From JAITVB01 sp031553805 (GTDB taxonomy: Bacteria > Bacteroidota > Bacteroidia > Bacteroidales > Rikenellaceae): a stretch of DNA of 64,000 bases. The translations under genes were made by a program, and so were the position numbers. Shown piece after piece: positions 34,238 to 42,747 of this stretch. Location: NCBI GenBank assembly GCA_031553805.1, contig JAVBLC010000005.1, positions 248,001 to 312,000 of the forward strand. Direction: 5' to 3'. Under the pieces are notes generated by a model. It did not search any database and had not been told where the DNA came from. It saw nothing but the letters and a program-made list of their open reading frames with translations. Within the stretch, counting starts at the first letter, position 1, and every line of letters begins with the position of its first letter.

Positions 34238-36019
34238 TCACTTCGCCCGAATCACTTTCACCTGTTTCGGTGCATCGATCTTCGACACGACGCTGCCGTC
34301 GGGCTGGCGGTTGTGGCGGATCTTTATTTCGCCGTAGGGCGTGGGGTAAATGCCTTCGACCCAGGCCAGATCGCCCAGGTGGGGTTCGATCCGCACGGTT
34401 TTGCAACCGGGGTCGACGATCTGTACGCCAAGCACGTGCTCGGACAGCCACGCCGTCGGACCGGACGACCAGCCGTGGCAAAAACTGTGGCGGTAACCGG
34501 GGTAGCAATAGTCGCCATAGCTGCCGTGAATGTCTTTTTTTCCCGGCACCGGCATTTCGTCGAGCCGCGTCGCATCGTTCAACCATTCCAGATTAAAATC
34601 TTCCCAGAAAGTCGTAGCGCCCATATCGAGCATCCCGCCCCAATATTGACGGATGATGTCGAGCGCAGTCTGGTATTGGCCGGCCAGGGCTTGCGCCTGC
34701 AACATATAGTAGCCGTAGAAGGTCGAAAAACCTTTCGCTCCGCCGACCGACACCACTTCGTCACACGCTTCGGCAGCCGGTTTCGTGCCGGCGATCGCCA
34801 TCAGCGCAGCGCCTTGTTTGAGCCCGTTGGGGTCTTTCGAGTAAAGCATCAGGCGGCCGACAGCCGTCCGGCATTTTTCAGCAGCGACCGGTTCTCCCAA
34901 TATATCGCATAAGGTTTGGGCATCGTTCAGCGCCCACACCATCAACGCTCGAAAACCGGCCTTCACACCCTCGGGATTTGGAGAAGACGGCCAATCGAGA
35001 AAGCATCCCGTGGCCGACATCGTTTCGTTACCCTGCTCGTCGACCAGCGCGGTGATCTTGTCAACCAAACCCGTGATGTATTCGCGGTGGTGTTCCAACA
35101 GTGCACGGTCGCCGTTCTGAAAATACCAGTCGCGGTGGATCACCAGGTACCACAACGAGTAGGCGCTCATCCCGTTCATCCAGCGGGGCAGCGGGAATTG
35201 CTTCACCGCCAGGTCAAGGCTGCCCGGCACGACTTCATTATTGCCGAACACTTTCGAGATCGTCATCACCTCGGGATGCATATCGCCCAACCACACCGCG
35301 CGGTCGCGCTTGATGCCATCCCACAGGAATTCCTGCATATTCAGGTGTACGGTGTAAGCCCCCGTGAGCCAAATCTGATTCAGCCGCTGGTCGCTGCTGC
35401 GAAACGAGCCGAGGTACGGAATATCACGGTAGCGGAGGATGGCCCGCACCTGTTTGAACGACATCGTACGGTTGTTTTCGAGCAAGTCGATACGCACAAA
35501 TCGAAAACCGGTGTTGCCGATCTCGATCGAGCCGTCGCGGGGGATTTCCATCACCAGGTCGCGTTTGGCGTGGTCATCGGTCGAAAAGCCCACTTTCCAC
35601 TCGCTGTTGAGCGTCTGGCTGCACGCCTCGCCCACCGATTCGCCGAAGCGGATGCGCACGAGCGACGGCAGGCGGTTGCCTCCGCCCATCACCAGCTGGA
35701 TGCCGCCGTGAAGTTCTTTGCCGAAATCAAAAATGATCGACGGTTTTTCATTTTCGGTGCTTTGCAGGATGCATTTCGGAATCGCGGCCGACATATCGGC
35801 CTGACCTGTGCCCGGGCCGATATTGAGCAGCACCTCGGGGTTTTGGATCAGGCGGCCGTCACCGTCATACATCCACACGATGCGCTGGGGCGCAATATAA
35901 ACGCGTTGTAGCGGGTCATTTTGATATTTTCCGTCATATTCGGGGCCGAAAACCGGTGGCAGTTGGGCCTGCGCCACCACAGCCACCAACAGGCAGCAAA
36001 GGGTCAGTAGTTTTTTCAT
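34238..36019 (-). CDS. Secreted GH78-like alpha-L-rhamnosidase
   Basis: A 593-residue protein with a signal peptide (LTLCCLLVAVVAQAQ). A beta-sandwich N-terminal part (IIFDFGKELHGGIQL, IRFGESVGE) is followed by the GH78 (alpha/alpha)6 barrel: FRSSDQRLNQIWLTGAYTVH, WDGIKRDRAVWLGDMHPE with the acidic cluster, TTFWEDFN, and the SFCHGWSSGPTAWLSEHVLG block. It is shorter than most GH78 enzymes. The usual acid Glu in the RxxRxGWxGD-type motif appears as Asp, so activity should be checked. The likely role is removing rhamnose from rhamnogalacturonan, in keeping with the pectate lyases and ara operon. Confidence 0.85.
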   Translation of the reverse strand: MKKLLTLCCLLVAVVAQAQLPPVFGPEYDGKYQNDPLQRVYIAPQRIVWMYDGDGRLIQNPEVLLNIGPGTGQADMSAAIPKCILQSTENEKPSIIFDFGKELHGGIQLVMGGGNRLPSLVRIRFGESVGEACSQTLNSEWKVGFSTDDHAKRDLVMEIPRDGSIEIGNTGFRFVRIDLLENNRTMSFKQVRAILRYRDIPYLGSFRSSDQRLNQIWLTGAYTVHLNMQEFLWDGIKRDRAVWLGDMHPEVMTISKVFGNNEVVPGSLDLAVKQFPLPRWMNGMSAYSLWYLVIHRDWYFQNGDRALLEHHREYITGLVDKITALVDEQGNETMSATGCFLDWPSSPNPEGVKAGFRALMVWALNDAQTLCDILGEPVAAEKCRTAVGRLMLYSKDPNGLKQGAALMAIAGTKPAAEACDEVVSVGGAKGFSTFYGYYMLQAQALAGQYQTALDIIRQYWGGMLDMGATTFWEDFNLEWLNDATRLDEMPVPGKKDIHGSYGDYCYPGYRHSFCHGWSSGPTAWLSEHVLGVQIVDPGCKTVRIEPHLGDLAWVEGIYPTPYGEIKIRHNRQPDGSVVSKIDAPKQVKVIRAK

Positions 36020-36138
36020 CTGCTGAAAAATGTTTTTCCGAAGATACTGGAAATATCGCTTTTTTCAAAAGTGCGAACCCGCACCGGGAGATTTTTTCGT
36101 TGGCGACGGACTTTTGTATCTCAACGGTCATTGCGTCA

Positions 36139-36370
36139 TTACTTTCTTTGTCTTCCACACAAAGAAAGTAACCAAAGAACCGGAGCGAAGCGGAGCTCAC
36201 CGACCGAAGGGAGGTAACATCTCGCAGGCGGGGCGCAAGAAAGGATTTTTTGCCACTATTGTATCCTTACAAAAGTGGAGCAAAGAATAGTTCTATAGCA
36301 AAGGAAACGTTCCGAGTGCCGGGAGGCACCCACCTTTGTATCCCTACAAAAGTGGGACATAGAATGGTTC
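36139..36370. repeat. Intergenic hairpin cluster between the rhamnosidase gene and asd
   Basis: Most of the 36020-36420 spacer. A perfect 13-bp inverted repeat (TTACTTTCTTTGT, 36139-36151 with 36159-36171) is followed by two 35-nt direct repeats, 36259-36293 and 36336-36370, that match at 30 positions. Each forms a similar hairpin with a GTATCC(T/C)TAC tip. No believable gene is seen. Stretch 36020-36138 holds a weak -7 element for the rhamnosidase gene (TATCTTCG, 36039-36046, minus). Confidence 0.7.
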
Positions 36371-36375
36371 CAAAA

Positions 36376-36403
36376 AAAGGGCGAGCCAAACAGCTCGCCC
36401 TTT
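36376..36403 (-). terminator. asd terminator
   Basis: An 11-bp stem (AAAGGGCGAGC/GCTCGCCCTTT) with a 6-nt loop, followed on the minus strand by a T-run, 18 nt after the asd stop. Confidence 0.85.
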
Positions 36404-36420
36404 CCATATAAAAAATCCCC

Positions 36421-37431
36421 TTATTTCACATTGCCTGTGCGGATAAGGTATTCTGCAATCTGCACGGCATTGAGGGCGGCACCCTTCTTGATCTGGTCGC
36501 TTACGCACCAGAACGTCAGTCCGTTGGGATTAGCCAAATCGGCGCGGATGCGCCCCACGTAAACCGGATCCTGCCCGGCCAGGTGCAACGGCATCGGATA
36601 GCCTTTTGCCGCCGGATCGTCCACCACCACCACGCCTTCGGCCTTCGAAAAGGCTTCGCGGGCTTCGGCTACGCTCACCGGACGCTCGGTTTCGACCCAC
36701 ACCGATTCGGAATGGGCGCGCATCACCGGCACCCGTACACAGGTCGCACTCACCGACACATCGGAGTGCATGATCTTGCGCGTTTCATAATACATCTTCA
36801 TCTCTTCCTTCGTGTAGCCGTTGTCGAGGAAGACATCGACCTGCGGAATCACGTTGTAAGCGAGCTGATATGCGAATTTTTCAACCGTCGGAGCTTCGCC
36901 GGCTACGAGTTGGGCGTGCTGGGCGGCGAGTTCATCCATCGCCGCTGCGCCCGCGCCGCTAGCCGCCTGGTAGGTCGATACGTGGACGCGGCAGATATGC
37001 GACACGTTTTCAATGGCTTTCAAGGCCACCACCATCTGAATCGTCGTGCAGTTGGGATTCGCGATCACCCCGCGCGGACGGTTCAGCACATCGGCCGCAT
37101 TGACCTCGGGCACCACCAGGGGCACTTCTTCGTCCATCCGGAAAGCGCTCGAATTGTCGATCATTACCGCACCATGCTTGGTGATCGTCTGTTCAAATTC
37201 TTTCGACGTACCGGCGCCGGCCGAAGTAAAGGCAATGTCAACGCCCTTGAAATCGTCGTTATGTTGCAGCAACTTTATCTCAATGTCCCGGCCCCGAAAG
37301 CGGCACGTTTTGCCTGCGCTGCGTTCCGAACCGAACAACAACAGTTCATCGATGGGGAAATTGCGCTCTTCGAGCACGCGCAAAAACTCCTGTCCCACGG
37401 CGCCGCTCGCGCCTACAATGGCGATTCTCAT
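36421..37431 (-). CDS. asd: Aspartate-semialdehyde dehydrogenase
   Basis: Makes L-aspartate 4-semialdehyde for lysine/diaminopimelate, threonine and methionine synthesis. A 336-residue protein with the NADP loop IVGASGAVGQEFLRVLEER, the FGSERSAGK block, FTSAGAGTS, the active-site Cys in NPNCTTIQMVVALK, and the late histidine region RVPVMRAHSESVWVE. The ATG at 37431 (MRIAIVG) follows the promoter at 37458-37488, so the longer reading from 37488 is rejected. It forms its own transcript with a clear terminator. Confidence 0.97.
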   Translation of the reverse strand: MRIAIVGASGAVGQEFLRVLEERNFPIDELLLFGSERSAGKTCRFRGRDIEIKLLQHNDDFKGVDIAFTSAGAGTSKEFEQTITKHGAVMIDNSSAFRMDEEVPLVVPEVNAADVLNRPRGVIANPNCTTIQMVVALKAIENVSHICRVHVSTYQAASGAGAAAMDELAAQHAQLVAGEAPTVEKFAYQLAYNVIPQVDVFLDNGYTKEEMKMYYETRKIMHSDVSVSATCVRVPVMRAHSESVWVETERPVSVAEAREAFSKAEGVVVVDDPAAKGYPMPLHLAGQDPVYVGRIRADLANPNGLTFWCVSDQIKKGAALNAVQIAEYLIRTGNVK

Positions 37432-37457
37432 TTCTATTTGTTTTTTGTTTTGTGCTG

Positions 37458-37488
37458 CAAAGATAGGGTGAGTTTTTGCAAAAAACAA
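37458..37488 (-). promoter_or_regulatory. asd promoter
   Basis: Minus strand TTG at 37488-37486, a 20-nt spacer, and TATCTTTG at 37465-37458, about 26 nt before the asd ATG. Confidence 0.7.
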
Positions 37489-37568
37489 CTAACTGTTAAA
37501 AATTATTTGTTTTTGTTTAAATATTCCCCCTAAGGGGAGGTGTCAAAATTTCTGGGGCCGGGAGGCGC

Positions 37569-37726
37569 CAACTTTTTTTCTTGACAAAAAAAGTTGCAAA
37601 AAAGTCAAGCGCTTCAAGGAAATGGCTAAAAAATGCTACGAAAAACTGCTGCGTCCACAACTCGCTTCGCTCAAACAGTGGACTTCGCGACGTTTTTCTC
37701 CGCATTTTTCTTCACGCCATTTCCTT
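37569..37726. repeat. Nested inverted repeats downstream of PBP1A
   Basis: Two inverted repeats. The first is CAACTTTTTTT/AAAAAAAGTTG (37569-37579 with 37586-37596). The second spans 37616-37726, with outer arms AAGGAAATGGC/GCCATTTCCTT, partly complementary inner segments, and a central GTCCAC/GTGGAC pair. Stretch 37727-37830 holds nothing recognisable. The open frames through this spacer are repeat sequence and look non-coding. Confidence 0.65.
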
Positions 37727-37830
37727 GGAGGCGCGTTGCAGGGCTTTGCCCCGCGCCTATCGGCACTCCGTGAATGCAGAGAACAATTCGCTTTTTTTCT
37801 TTCCTTACCCTCTCCTACACCCACTCGGGT

Positions 37831-37945
37831 GTGCGGAGTGTGCGGCAGGTTTGTGCGATCGTTTGGATTTTTACACCGGAGCGTACTTTAGTACATGAGG
37901 ATTGAAAAATCGAAAGATCGTGCAAAGGTGGCCCGCCCTCCGCAC
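37831..37945. repeat. GTAC-core palindromic repeat, copy B (after PBP1A)
   Basis: An outer pair GTGCGGAG/CTCCGCAC (37831-37838 with 37938-37945) encloses a core at 37852-37923, with inner hairpin CCGGAGCGTAC/GTACATGAGG and an AT-rich outer stem (GGATTTTTA with TGAAAAATC). This is the diverged partner of the copy at 18898-18968. Confidence 0.7.
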
Positions 37946-37966
37946 AGCCTCCGGCAGCGCAAAGAC

Positions 37967-40366
37967 CTAATGGAAGAACTCGTCGTCGGCGGGCAGCTGC
38001 GTAGGATCGTATCCTACTTTGGCGCAATCGAAACCGACCATGCCTGACGAGAACGAAAACGCATCTTCCGGATTGATCCCGAGGCTCTTGTCTGCATAGA
38101 CCTTCTTCATGAACCCGCCGAAAATAGGCAATGCGCGGGCCGATCCTTCCCCTCCCGAGGTGAGGTGCACACTGCGGTCTTCGCCACCCACCCAGGCGCC
38201 GCCCACGAGTTTGGGTACGACACCCATAAACCACGCGTCGGCATTGCCCTGCGACGTACCGGTCTTACCGCCGACTTCGCCCCGGATGCCGTAGCCCCAG
38301 CTCAGGCGTCCGCCCGTACCGGCATTGACCACGAGCTTCATCATCTGGATCATCGTGTAGGCAGTCTGTTCGCTGATCGCGTCGGAAGTTTTCGGCGTGA
38401 AGGTCGAAAGGACATTCCCCTGACGGTCTTCGATGCGGGTGACGAAGATCGGTTCGACGTGTACCCCGCGATTGGCATAGGTGCCGTAAGCACCCACCAT
38501 TTCGAAGAGCGAAGCGTCGCTCGTCCCCAGGCAGAGGGCGTACACCGGATCGATATAACTGTGAATCCCCAGGCGATGTATAAAATCGGCCACCGGCTCG
38601 GGCCGCTGGGCTTGTTTCATCACCCAGGCCGAGTAGTTGTTGCGGCTGTTGGCCAGCCCCCACCAAAGCGGATGGAGCACACCGTCATAGACCACGGCGC
38701 CCGCCTCCTTGGGTTGCCACGGAATGCCGTTGTAGGTTTCGATCGTCGTCGGCAGGTTGGGGACCAGCGTACAGGGCGACAGGCCCAGGTGGTCGACCCC
38801 GAAGGTGTAGACGAACGGTTTGACGGTCGAACCGATCTGCCGCTTGCCCTGCTTAACCATATCGTATTTAAAATACTTGAACGACGGGCCGCCGACGTAG
38901 GCCTTGACGTAGCCCGTGCCCGGCTCCATCGCCATGAACGAGGCGCGCATCAGGCGCTTGTAGTAGAGGATCGAGTCACGCGGGGTCATCATCGTGTCGA
39001 TGTCGCCCTTGTACGAAAAGAGGGTCATCTGCGTCGGCTCGTCGAACATCTTGAGGATCTCCTCATCGCTCTTCTTGCCGCGGTAGGCACGGTAGCGGTC
39101 GGTCTGCTTCATCGCCCGCAGGATGATGTCGGCCTCCTCTTGTTTATTGATATTATTGAAAATGCGGCCGGTGCGTTTGATTTGGGCGTCGAGGGCCGGC
39201 TGCACATCGTTCTTGAGCTGTTCGACCAGCGATTCTTCGGCATAGCGCTGCATCCGCGAGTTGATCGTCGTGTAGATCTTCAGCCCGTCGCGGTAGAGGT
39301 TATACTCGCTGCCGTCCGAGCGCCGGTTCTTGTGGCACCAGCCGTAGAGCGGGTTCGTTTCCCACTGCTGGAGTTCCTGTTCGTAGTCCCAGTCGTTGGC
39401 AAAGTTCGAACGCGACGGACGGTCGGCGGTCATCATCAAGCGCAGCATTTCGCGGAAATAGGTCGCCGCCCCCTCGTTGTGCGACACGGGGCGGTAGTCG
39501 AGTTCGATCGGCATCGCTTTGAGCGAATCGAGTTCGACCCGCGAGATCATCCCCTTGCTCTGCATACGCGAAAGCACCAGGTTGCGGCGCGCCATCGCAT
39601 TTTCGGGATTGCGCACCGGACTGTATTTGGTCGGGGCGTTGACAACCGCCACCAGCATCGCCGACTGTTCGGGGGTCAGCTTGTCGGGGGTGGTATTGAA
39701 AAAGGTGCGGGCGGCCGACTTGATGCCAAAGGCGTTGCTGCCATATTCGACCGTATTGAGGTACATCGCGATGATCTCCTCCTTCGTGTAGTTGTATTCG
39801 AGCATCACGGCCGTGATCCACTCCTTGAGTTTCGAAATGATCAGCATCGGGTATTTCAACAGGCCCGAGGGGCGGAAAGTACCTTCACGGGTTTTATAGA
39901 GGTTCTTGGCCAGCTGCTGGCTGATCGTACTCCCCCCACCCTGGTCCTGGCCGAGGGCGACGGTTTTCACCGCCACACGGGTCAGCCCGAGGAAGTCGAT
40001 CCCCGAGTGGGAATAAAAGCGGGTGTCTTCGGTCGACACCAAAGCGGCTACCAGCGACGGGGCCAACTCATCATAGGACGTGTAGGAACGGTTTTGCAGA
40101 AAGAAGCTGCCGAGCATCTGGCCGTCTTCTGCATAGATTTCGGTAGCCAGGTTGCTCTTGGGGTTTTCAAGGTCTTCGAACGACGGCAGCCGGCCGAAAA
40201 GCCCAGTTGCGGTCAGCAGCAACAGCAACAGGAGCAGCGCCACGGGCGAAAAGAATATGATCCAGAACCGCTTGACCCCTTTGCGGGTATTGACTTTCTT
40301 CTCGACTTTCGACACCTGGCGGGTGACCTTTTTTCCTATTTTTTTGAGGGCTTCTTTCTTGGCCAT
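37967..40366 (-). CDS. Class A penicillin-binding protein 1A (bifunctional transglycosylase/transpeptidase)
   Basis: Polymerises and cross-links peptidoglycan. A 799-residue protein with a basic cytoplasmic N terminus, a membrane helix at about 33-55, a GT51 transglycosylase domain with STEDTRFY (catalytic Glu113) and GGSTISQQLAKNLY, and a transpeptidase domain with STVK (nucleophile Ser513), SRN at 574-576 and KTGTS from 701. All catalytic motifs are intact and the length is typical. It is a single-gene transcript with a -7 element at 40389-40396 and a repeat-filled 3' spacer. Confidence 0.95.
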   Translation of the reverse strand: MAKKEALKKIGKKVTRQVSKVEKKVNTRKGVKRFWIIFFSPVALLLLLLLLTATGLFGRLPSFEDLENPKSNLATEIYAEDGQMLGSFFLQNRSYTSYDELAPSLVAALVSTEDTRFYSHSGIDFLGLTRVAVKTVALGQDQGGGSTISQQLAKNLYKTREGTFRPSGLLKYPMLIISKLKEWITAVMLEYNYTKEEIIAMYLNTVEYGSNAFGIKSAARTFFNTTPDKLTPEQSAMLVAVVNAPTKYSPVRNPENAMARRNLVLSRMQSKGMISRVELDSLKAMPIELDYRPVSHNEGAATYFREMLRLMMTADRPSRSNFANDWDYEQELQQWETNPLYGWCHKNRRSDGSEYNLYRDGLKIYTTINSRMQRYAEESLVEQLKNDVQPALDAQIKRTGRIFNNINKQEEADIILRAMKQTDRYRAYRGKKSDEEILKMFDEPTQMTLFSYKGDIDTMMTPRDSILYYKRLMRASFMAMEPGTGYVKAYVGGPSFKYFKYDMVKQGKRQIGSTVKPFVYTFGVDHLGLSPCTLVPNLPTTIETYNGIPWQPKEAGAVVYDGVLHPLWWGLANSRNNYSAWVMKQAQRPEPVADFIHRLGIHSYIDPVYALCLGTSDASLFEMVGAYGTYANRGVHVEPIFVTRIEDRQGNVLSTFTPKTSDAISEQTAYTMIQMMKLVVNAGTGGRLSWGYGIRGEVGGKTGTSQGNADAWFMGVVPKLVGGAWVGGEDRSVHLTSGGEGSARALPIFGGFMKKVYADKSLGINPEDAFSFSSGMVGFDCAKVGYDPTQLPADDEFFH

Positions 40367-40388
40367 AAGGGCTTCTTATTTTGCTTCG

Positions 40389-40396
40389 CAAAGGTA
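40389..40396 (-). promoter_or_regulatory. -7 element of the PBP1A promoter
   Basis: TACCTTTG on the minus strand, about 23 nt before the ATG. No clean -33 TTTG. Confidence 0.55.
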
Positions 40397-40537
40397 TATC
40401 TTTTTAACGGATTTTCTGTCATCGAAGGTATAGGGAGGTTTTCTTTTAACGCTTTGAGCTATCCTGGCCGCCCGTGTGTCGCCTACGGCATAAAAAAACT
40501 CCCTGTGCGGAAACGCACCGAAAATAAAGAATTTTCA

Positions 40538-40545
40538 TACCTTTA
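40538..40545 (+). promoter_or_regulatory. -7-like element before the URO-D family gene
   Basis: TACCTTTA, one base off TAnnTTTG, 17 nt before the ATG at 40563. Confidence 0.4.
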
Positions 40546-40562
40546 CGAAAATTGTGACGACA

Positions 40563-41630
40563 ATGGCCATGAAAACCCCTATGATGTTGCCGGTCGACAT
40601 CGTCTTCCACCCCTCGTGGTGGAACAAACGCACCGGTATCACCTTCGACGAGGATTTCTTCTATGATCCCCGGCGGCGCGTGGAAGACGAACGCCGGATG
40701 GAGCGCGAACTTTATGACCGCTTCGGCGAATTCGGCCTCGGCGCCGACCACGACAAAGACCTGCCGCAGATCGGGGCGGTACACCTCGCCGCCGGCTACC
40801 TCCTCTCGTCGATGTTGGGCTGCAAAATAGAGTATGCGGAAGATTCGTCGCCTCAGGTCGTCTGCACCCACCGCGAAGATTTTTCAATCGACGAAGCAGC
40901 AGCCTTCAACAGTCCCGATTTCAAAAAATTGCTGGGGCTGATCGACGCGCTCAAGGGCAAATACGGTTATGTCTGTGGAGACATCAACTGGGGCGGCGTG
41001 CTCAACCTGGCGATCGACCTCAAGGGTGAAAATGTACTGATGGACATGGTGTTGGAACCCGAAAAGTGTCAAAAATATTTCCGGGACATCGCCAGCGTCG
41101 TGGAACGCTTTTTCTCGTTTATTCAGGAGCAGACCGGATCGTCGTCGATTTCTGTTAACCGTGTGGCGTGGTGGTTGCCCGAGCCGCTGTACCTCCATTC
41201 AGAATGTAGCCACACGATGATCTCGGAGGAAGACTACCTGAGATTCCTTTACCCGATCGACGAGGCTTGGTGTCAGAAATACACCCCCTACGGCATCCAT
41301 TATTGCGGCAAAGACCCGCACCGCCATGCGTCGGCCTACGGACGCCTGCCGCGCCTCGATTTCCTCGACTTGGGCTGGGGCGGCGATATTCCGTTCATCC
41401 GCAAGCACCTGCCGAAGACGCTGCTGAACATCCGCCTCAACCCGGTGGAGATCAACAGCTACTCGCACGAGCAACTCGAGGGAATTATCCGCGACAGCGT
41501 GGCCGCCTCGGGCGATCCTCTCCTGACGGGCGTGTGCTGCATCAACATGGATGCCGACACCGACGACGAAAAGGTACGCACTATTTTCCGCACGGTCGAA
41601 ACCCTGCGAAAAGAACTCGCCGGCCACTGA
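40563..41630 (+). CDS. Uroporphyrinogen decarboxylase (URO-D) family protein
   Basis: A 355-residue protein of the URO-D/MtaA barrel superfamily, with VDIVFHPSWWNKRTGITF, KYGYVCGDINWGGVLNLA, YLHSECSHTMISEEDYLRFLYP, GIHYCGKDPHRHA and LGWGGDIPFI. Members include haem-pathway decarboxylases and corrinoid methyltransferases. This one lacks the N-terminal arginine motif expected of HemE, so a methyltransfer or unknown role is more likely. No haem or corrinoid gene is adjacent. Start choice is between the ATGs at 40563 and 40569. It is monocistronic with a strong terminator. Confidence 0.75.
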   Translation: MAMKTPMMLPVDIVFHPSWWNKRTGITFDEDFFYDPRRRVEDERRMERELYDRFGEFGLGADHDKDLPQIGAVHLAAGYLLSSMLGCKIEYAEDSSPQVVCTHREDFSIDEAAAFNSPDFKKLLGLIDALKGKYGYVCGDINWGGVLNLAIDLKGENVLMDMVLEPEKCQKYFRDIASVVERFFSFIQEQTGSSSISVNRVAWWLPEPLYLHSECSHTMISEEDYLRFLYPIDEAWCQKYTPYGIHYCGKDPHRHASAYGRLPRLDFLDLGWGGDIPFIRKHLPKTLLNIRLNPVEINSYSHEQLEGIIRDSVAASGDPLLTGVCCINMDADTDDEKVRTIFRTVETLRKELAGH

Positions 41631-41646
41631 TCGTGGAGCTAATATG

Positions 41647-41688
41647 CATCAGGGGGAGTTGCGTTGAGCAACTCCCCCTGATGTTTTT
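41647..41688 (+). terminator. Terminator of the URO-D family gene
   Basis: A 16-bp stem (arm CATCAGGGGGAGTTGC, 41647-41662 with 41668-41683), a 5-nt loop and a TTTTTAT tail. Confidence 0.9.
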
Positions 41689-41703
41689 ATAAACTAATCC
41701 TAA

Positions 41704-42693
41704 CTATTTCATTTTCTCGACGGCTTCTTTCACTGTCTTCTTTTTCGACCGAGGCGCCTGCGGGAACGACTTAAAGCCAGCCAATTGCGAAGGCGGCATG
41801 CCAAACTGCGATTTGCAGAAGCCGGCAAAGTGCTGGTACGACAAAAAGTTGTACTTGATCGCAATCTGTTTGAGCGGCAGTACCCCCGCCTGAATATCGC
41901 GGCGGATACGAAGGGCTTTCTGCTGCATGATCCACTTGTAGGGCGATTCCTTGAAGTGACGGGTAAATTTTTTGATAAAACCCGACGTCGAAAGGCTGGT
42001 CAGGGCGGCCAACTCCTGAATGTTCTTCACATTCCAATTGTTGTGGACCAGGTTCTTGAATTCGAGGTCTTCACCGATCAGCGGATGGAAAAACCCGGCC
42101 AGCTCCGGTTCCGTATAGAGGGCGAAAAAGAGATGGAACATTTCCTGCTGCTTGAGATTGAGAAACGCGGGACTGTCAATACCGGCCTGGATATAATTTT
42201 CGAGTTGGCGGAGCAAGTCGAAAAGCAACCCTCCCATCGGAAGCACGTTAAATTCGTAGAGGATCTTTTCGCAAGCCGTGTAAAGATCACCCATCGAATA
42301 CTGGTCAAAGGGGATCGACTCGATAGCAAAACAACAGATAGCGAGTCGGGTTTCTTCGACGGCACGGAACGTAAACGTCGCTGACGGAGGGATCAGGCAC
42401 ATCTGGCCGCTGCAAACCGCCCGGTGGCGGAAATGGTCGACCGAGATCTCGATCTCGCCCTGCATCACAAAAAGGATGGCGGCCTGGCCGGTATTTTCAC
42501 CGTTTCCGCGCTGGTCGCGGTCGAAGCGGAGGTTGCTCCAGGCATCGGGCAGTTGGAGCCGGACATCGGTCGATAACCGGTGGCTGGCAGAGTGGCCCGC
42601 CGCCTGGTTTTCGAAGCCCGTCTCCCTGCGGATCGGGACGTAGAGGGTTAGCCTCCGGGGCTGATCTTGCCCCGGAGCTCTGACTGTCAACAT
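41704..42693 (-). CDS. AraC family transcriptional regulator at the end of the fimbrial operon
   Basis: A 329-residue protein. The N-terminal cupin-like half (AILFVMQGEIEISVDHFRHRAVCSGQMCLIPP, in two strands) is a probable sensor. The C-terminal half from about residue 215 has the two AraC helix-turn-helix motifs (IQELAALTSLSTSGFIKKF and LKQIAIKYNFLSYQHFAGFCK), then a lysine-rich tail. It begins 54 nt after the last tip-like gene on the same strand, so it may be cotranscribed and feed back on the fimbrial genes. Its target is not shown by sequence. Confidence 0.9.
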   Translation of the reverse strand: MLTVRAPGQDQPRRLTLYVPIRRETGFENQAAGHSASHRLSTDVRLQLPDAWSNLRFDRDQRGNGENTGQAAILFVMQGEIEISVDHFRHRAVCSGQMCLIPPSATFTFRAVEETRLAICCFAIESIPFDQYSMGDLYTACEKILYEFNVLPMGGLLFDLLRQLENYIQAGIDSPAFLNLKQQEMFHLFFALYTEPELAGFFHPLIGEDLEFKNLVHNNWNVKNIQELAALTSLSTSGFIKKFTRHFKESPYKWIMQQKALRIRRDIQAGVLPLKQIAIKYNFLSYQHFAGFCKSQFGMPPSQLAGFKSFPQAPRSKKKTVKEAVEKMK

Positions 42694-42747
42694 ATTGTAG
42701 TTTTTTAAGGGTTTACTTGCCGAATGGGTTTTTCGGGGGTGAAACGG

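Noticed and set aside
36259..36370. Two direct repeats that might suggest a CRISPR array
   Set aside because: Only two copies, imperfect (30 of 35 match), no regular spacer series and no cas genes. Better explained as tandem hairpins.
37581..37898. Open frames through the spacer after PBP1A
   Set aside because: They run across inverted repeats and the GTAC-core repeat and have no homologous pattern. Their apparent coding comes from repeat sequence.
38165..40666. Long open frame (833 codons) on the plus strand opposite PBP1A
   Set aside because: It mirrors a PBP1A gene with all catalytic motifs intact. Long antisense frames are expected in GC-rich DNA with this codon bias. No family motif, signal or promoter supports it. 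The same holds for plus-strand frames at 1148-3133 and 44248-46128 and the minus-strand frame at 8618-10492.
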